From IMG/VR virus record IMGVR_UViG_3300042197_001218, positions 1 through 37,794 of that record: a stretch of DNA of 37,794 nt. The stretch is one strand, 5' to 3'. The notes below the pieces were generated by a model that saw only the letters and a list, made by a program, of their open reading frames with translations, was not told the DNA's origin and did not search any database. Below are positions 36,678-37,794 of the stretch, one piece after another. The number at the start of each line of letters is the position of its first letter. The stretch's first letter is position 1. The position numbers were made by a program, and so were the translations under genes. Source of the DNA: a virus.

Positions 36678-37067
36678 TTACGAACGACGCTTCATGGCAC
36701 TTTTGGCCATACGTGATACTGTATCCTCCGGACCAGGCTGTTCATTGCCACCATCGCCAGTATCCGATTTAGTATCACTATCTTCCTTGTCTTTGATACT
36801 ATCTGTTGAGAACACTATTCTGTTGCCACTAATACTTTTGAGAAGATTTTTCAATGAAGGATTCTTTTCATTCAAATCTACTAAATTATCAACACTGAAG
36901 TTAGAAATGCCAGTATTACGAACGTATCTAATAATCATATTGGTAGGCAATTCATTTGGAAGTTCACCAGATTTGATCTTGCCCGCCAATAGATTTAGTG
37001 CTGCCAGTACATTGGCCTCGATAGAAGACACTTCATTGTCTTCTCTGAGAAATTCATATGATTTCAT
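36678..37067 (-). CDS. Leader-tagged small protein, prohead-internal candidate
   Basis: 129 residues. The N-terminus MKSYEFLRED is the closest match in the window to the T4 internal-protein leader (of the form MKTYQEFIAE), with L-R-E before Asp as protease site. The middle has two helical segments (SIEANVLAALNLLAGKIKSG, LVDLNEKNPSLKNLLKSI) and the C-terminus is acidic then basic (KSAMKRRS). It follows the prohead-core-like gene directly. Likely an internal head protein; no enzyme motif. Confidence 0.55.
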   Translation of the reverse strand: MKSYEFLREDNEVSSIEANVLAALNLLAGKIKSGELPNELPTNMIIRYVRNTGISNFSVDNLVDLNEKNPSLKNLLKSISGNRIVFSTDSIKDKEDSDTKSDTGDGGNEQPGPEDTVSRMAKSAMKRRS

Positions 37068-37733
37068 TTAACGACGTTCTCTACCCATTTCTTCTGCGCC
37101 ACCAGCACCAGCTTCAGCGCCACCGAAGCCAGATGGTTCTTCTGCTGGCATTTCTCCAGGCATTGCCGCTGGTTGTGTGCCAGGCTGACCACCACCTTGT
37201 TGTGTCATAGGTTGTTGTTCACCCGCTAACACACGAGCACCGCTATCTAGCGCATCACGCGCTGCCTTTAATGCTTCCATAAGTCCTTGTAGAGCACTGG
37301 TAACAGTTGATTCAAACGCATCCGCCTCTGCTGTGCCAACTTGATCTCTGATGGAGTCTAGTAATGGTGGCAATTCTTCGTTTTGCATTTTACTAGCATC
37401 AGTAATCATGTCTTGGACAGTATCTACCATGTCCTTGGCAGCAAGAACTACTTCGGCTGTTTCTAATTCACCTTCAAGTAATACTTCTTGACGATTGATC
37501 CAGTCATTTAGACTTTCATTTACAAGTAGCATTTCCATGTACTTTGGATTTTTCTCTGCCTTATGTGCGCCGTAACTGCGTTTAATAGACATTAAACTTT
37601 CAGATAGAGCATTGCTTAAACGAATTGCTTTAGGCAAAGTTAACTTGTTATAGTTAATTTCAAAGCCAAAACGAGTTTCTAATAACTTGTTAATTCTTTT
37701 GGCCTTAGAAGGAGATAATTGGTTCAGGTTCAT
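37068..37733 (-). CDS. Prohead core/scaffold-like protein
   Basis: From the ATG at 37733 (the longer frame needs a GTG) the protein has 221 residues: MNLNQLSPSKAKRINKLLE, a helical region with NPKYMEMLLVNESL, then EGELETAEVVLAAKDMVDTVQDMI and a helical DALDSGARVL end, then a Gly/Pro/Gln/Glu-rich tail. I recognise the L-x-x-S-K-A...V-L-A-A-x-D-M-V-D-x-x-Q-D-M pattern from proteins of the prohead/capsid cluster of cyanophage-like T4 relatives, but cannot say which T4 gene it equals. The upstream gene ends in its start codon (ATGA). Confidence 0.5.
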   Translation of the reverse strand: MNLNQLSPSKAKRINKLLETRFGFEINYNKLTLPKAIRLSNALSESLMSIKRSYGAHKAEKNPKYMEMLLVNESLNDWINRQEVLLEGELETAEVVLAAKDMVDTVQDMITDASKMQNEELPPLLDSIRDQVGTAEADAFESTVTSALQGLMEALKAARDALDSGARVLAGEQQPMTQQGGGQPGTQPAAMPGEMPAEEPSGFGGAEAGAGGAEEMGRERR

Positions 37734-37794
37734 TTTAATTTTTCCCACACTTTCATATATTTAGCATGGGTGATATTTTTTTCTAATTCTTCCA
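37730..37794 (-). CDS. 3' end of an unidentified gene (runs off the window)
   Basis: The last 20 codons are visible: EELEKNITHAKYMKVWEKLK then TGA, overlapping the ATG of the next gene by four bases. Helical and charged; too short to assign. Its position next to prohead-type genes suggests a head-assembly protein. Confidence 0.5.
   Translation of the reverse strand, partial: EELEKNITHAKYMKVWEKLK

Noticed and set aside
1-37794. tRNA genes
   Set aside because: No cloverleaf with a GGTTCGA-type T-arm was found; intergenic gaps are mostly too short.

Overview
The window is part of the genome of a tailed, T4-superfamily (myovirus-type) bacteriophage, most likely infecting an aquatic Gram-negative bacterium. 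Supporting signs are class Ia ribonucleotide reductase genes nrdA/nrdB with a GIY-YIG homing endonuclease between them, a PAAR tail-tip protein, a prohead-core-like protein, T4-type late promoter octamers (TATAAATA and close variants), free-standing homing endonucleases, and host-derived auxiliary genes (pstS, hsp20, clpS, rpsU) of the kind seen in marine and freshwater phages. Nearly all genes are on the minus strand, packed with ATGA overlaps. I found no tRNA gene, CRISPR array or insertion sequence.

Layout: 1-4389 holds a run of genes with a common N-terminal leader (M-R/K-x-x-E-I-I-x-E), fused to acetyltransferase, kinase-like and amidoligase-like domains. 4425-8933 holds a secreted nuclease, small early-type genes, a homing endonuclease, a UV-damage endonuclease and small phage proteins. 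8938-13484 is a tandem array of 19 small, diverged paralogous genes whose C-terminus (mostly Leu-Arg-Trp-Ser) is encoded by the same bases that form the ribosome binding site of the next gene. 13538-20707 holds a second kinase-like protein, a methyltransferase-like protein, a UDP-sugar dehydrogenase, a nucleotidyltransferase, a glycosyltransferase, a PlcP-type metallophosphoesterase and PstS. 20767-23796 is exonuclease, ClpS, Hsp20, ribosomal protein S21 and a methyltransferase. 23798-30134 covers a GT2 glycosyltransferase, membrane proteins, a SleB-type lysis enzyme and tail proteins including PAAR. 30144-34911 is the glutaredoxin/NrdB/HEG/NrdA block, and 34922-37794 holds structural proteins, a PD-(D/E)XK nuclease and prohead-related proteins.

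Most interesting: (1) pstS with a Pho-box-like promoter, plcP-type phosphoesterase, Agt-type glycosyltransferase and a UDP-glucose 6-dehydrogenase lie within about 6 kb. Together they look like a phage-borne phosphate-starvation lipid-remodelling pathway: phospholipid to diacylglycerol, then to glucosyl- or glucuronosyl-diacylglycerol. (2) At least eight proteins carry a leader resembling the T4 capsid-targeting sequence with an (I/L)xE prohead-protease site, suggesting enzymes packaged in the head and injected into the host. (3) Four genes have ribosome binding or start regions inside a hairpin whose 5' arm overlaps a late promoter, the stage-switch logic known from T4. (4) The hsp20 leader has a ROSE-like RNA thermometer signature. 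(5) The LRW array with dual-coded gene junctions.

All functional calls come from reading motifs by eye; no database search or folding program was run.
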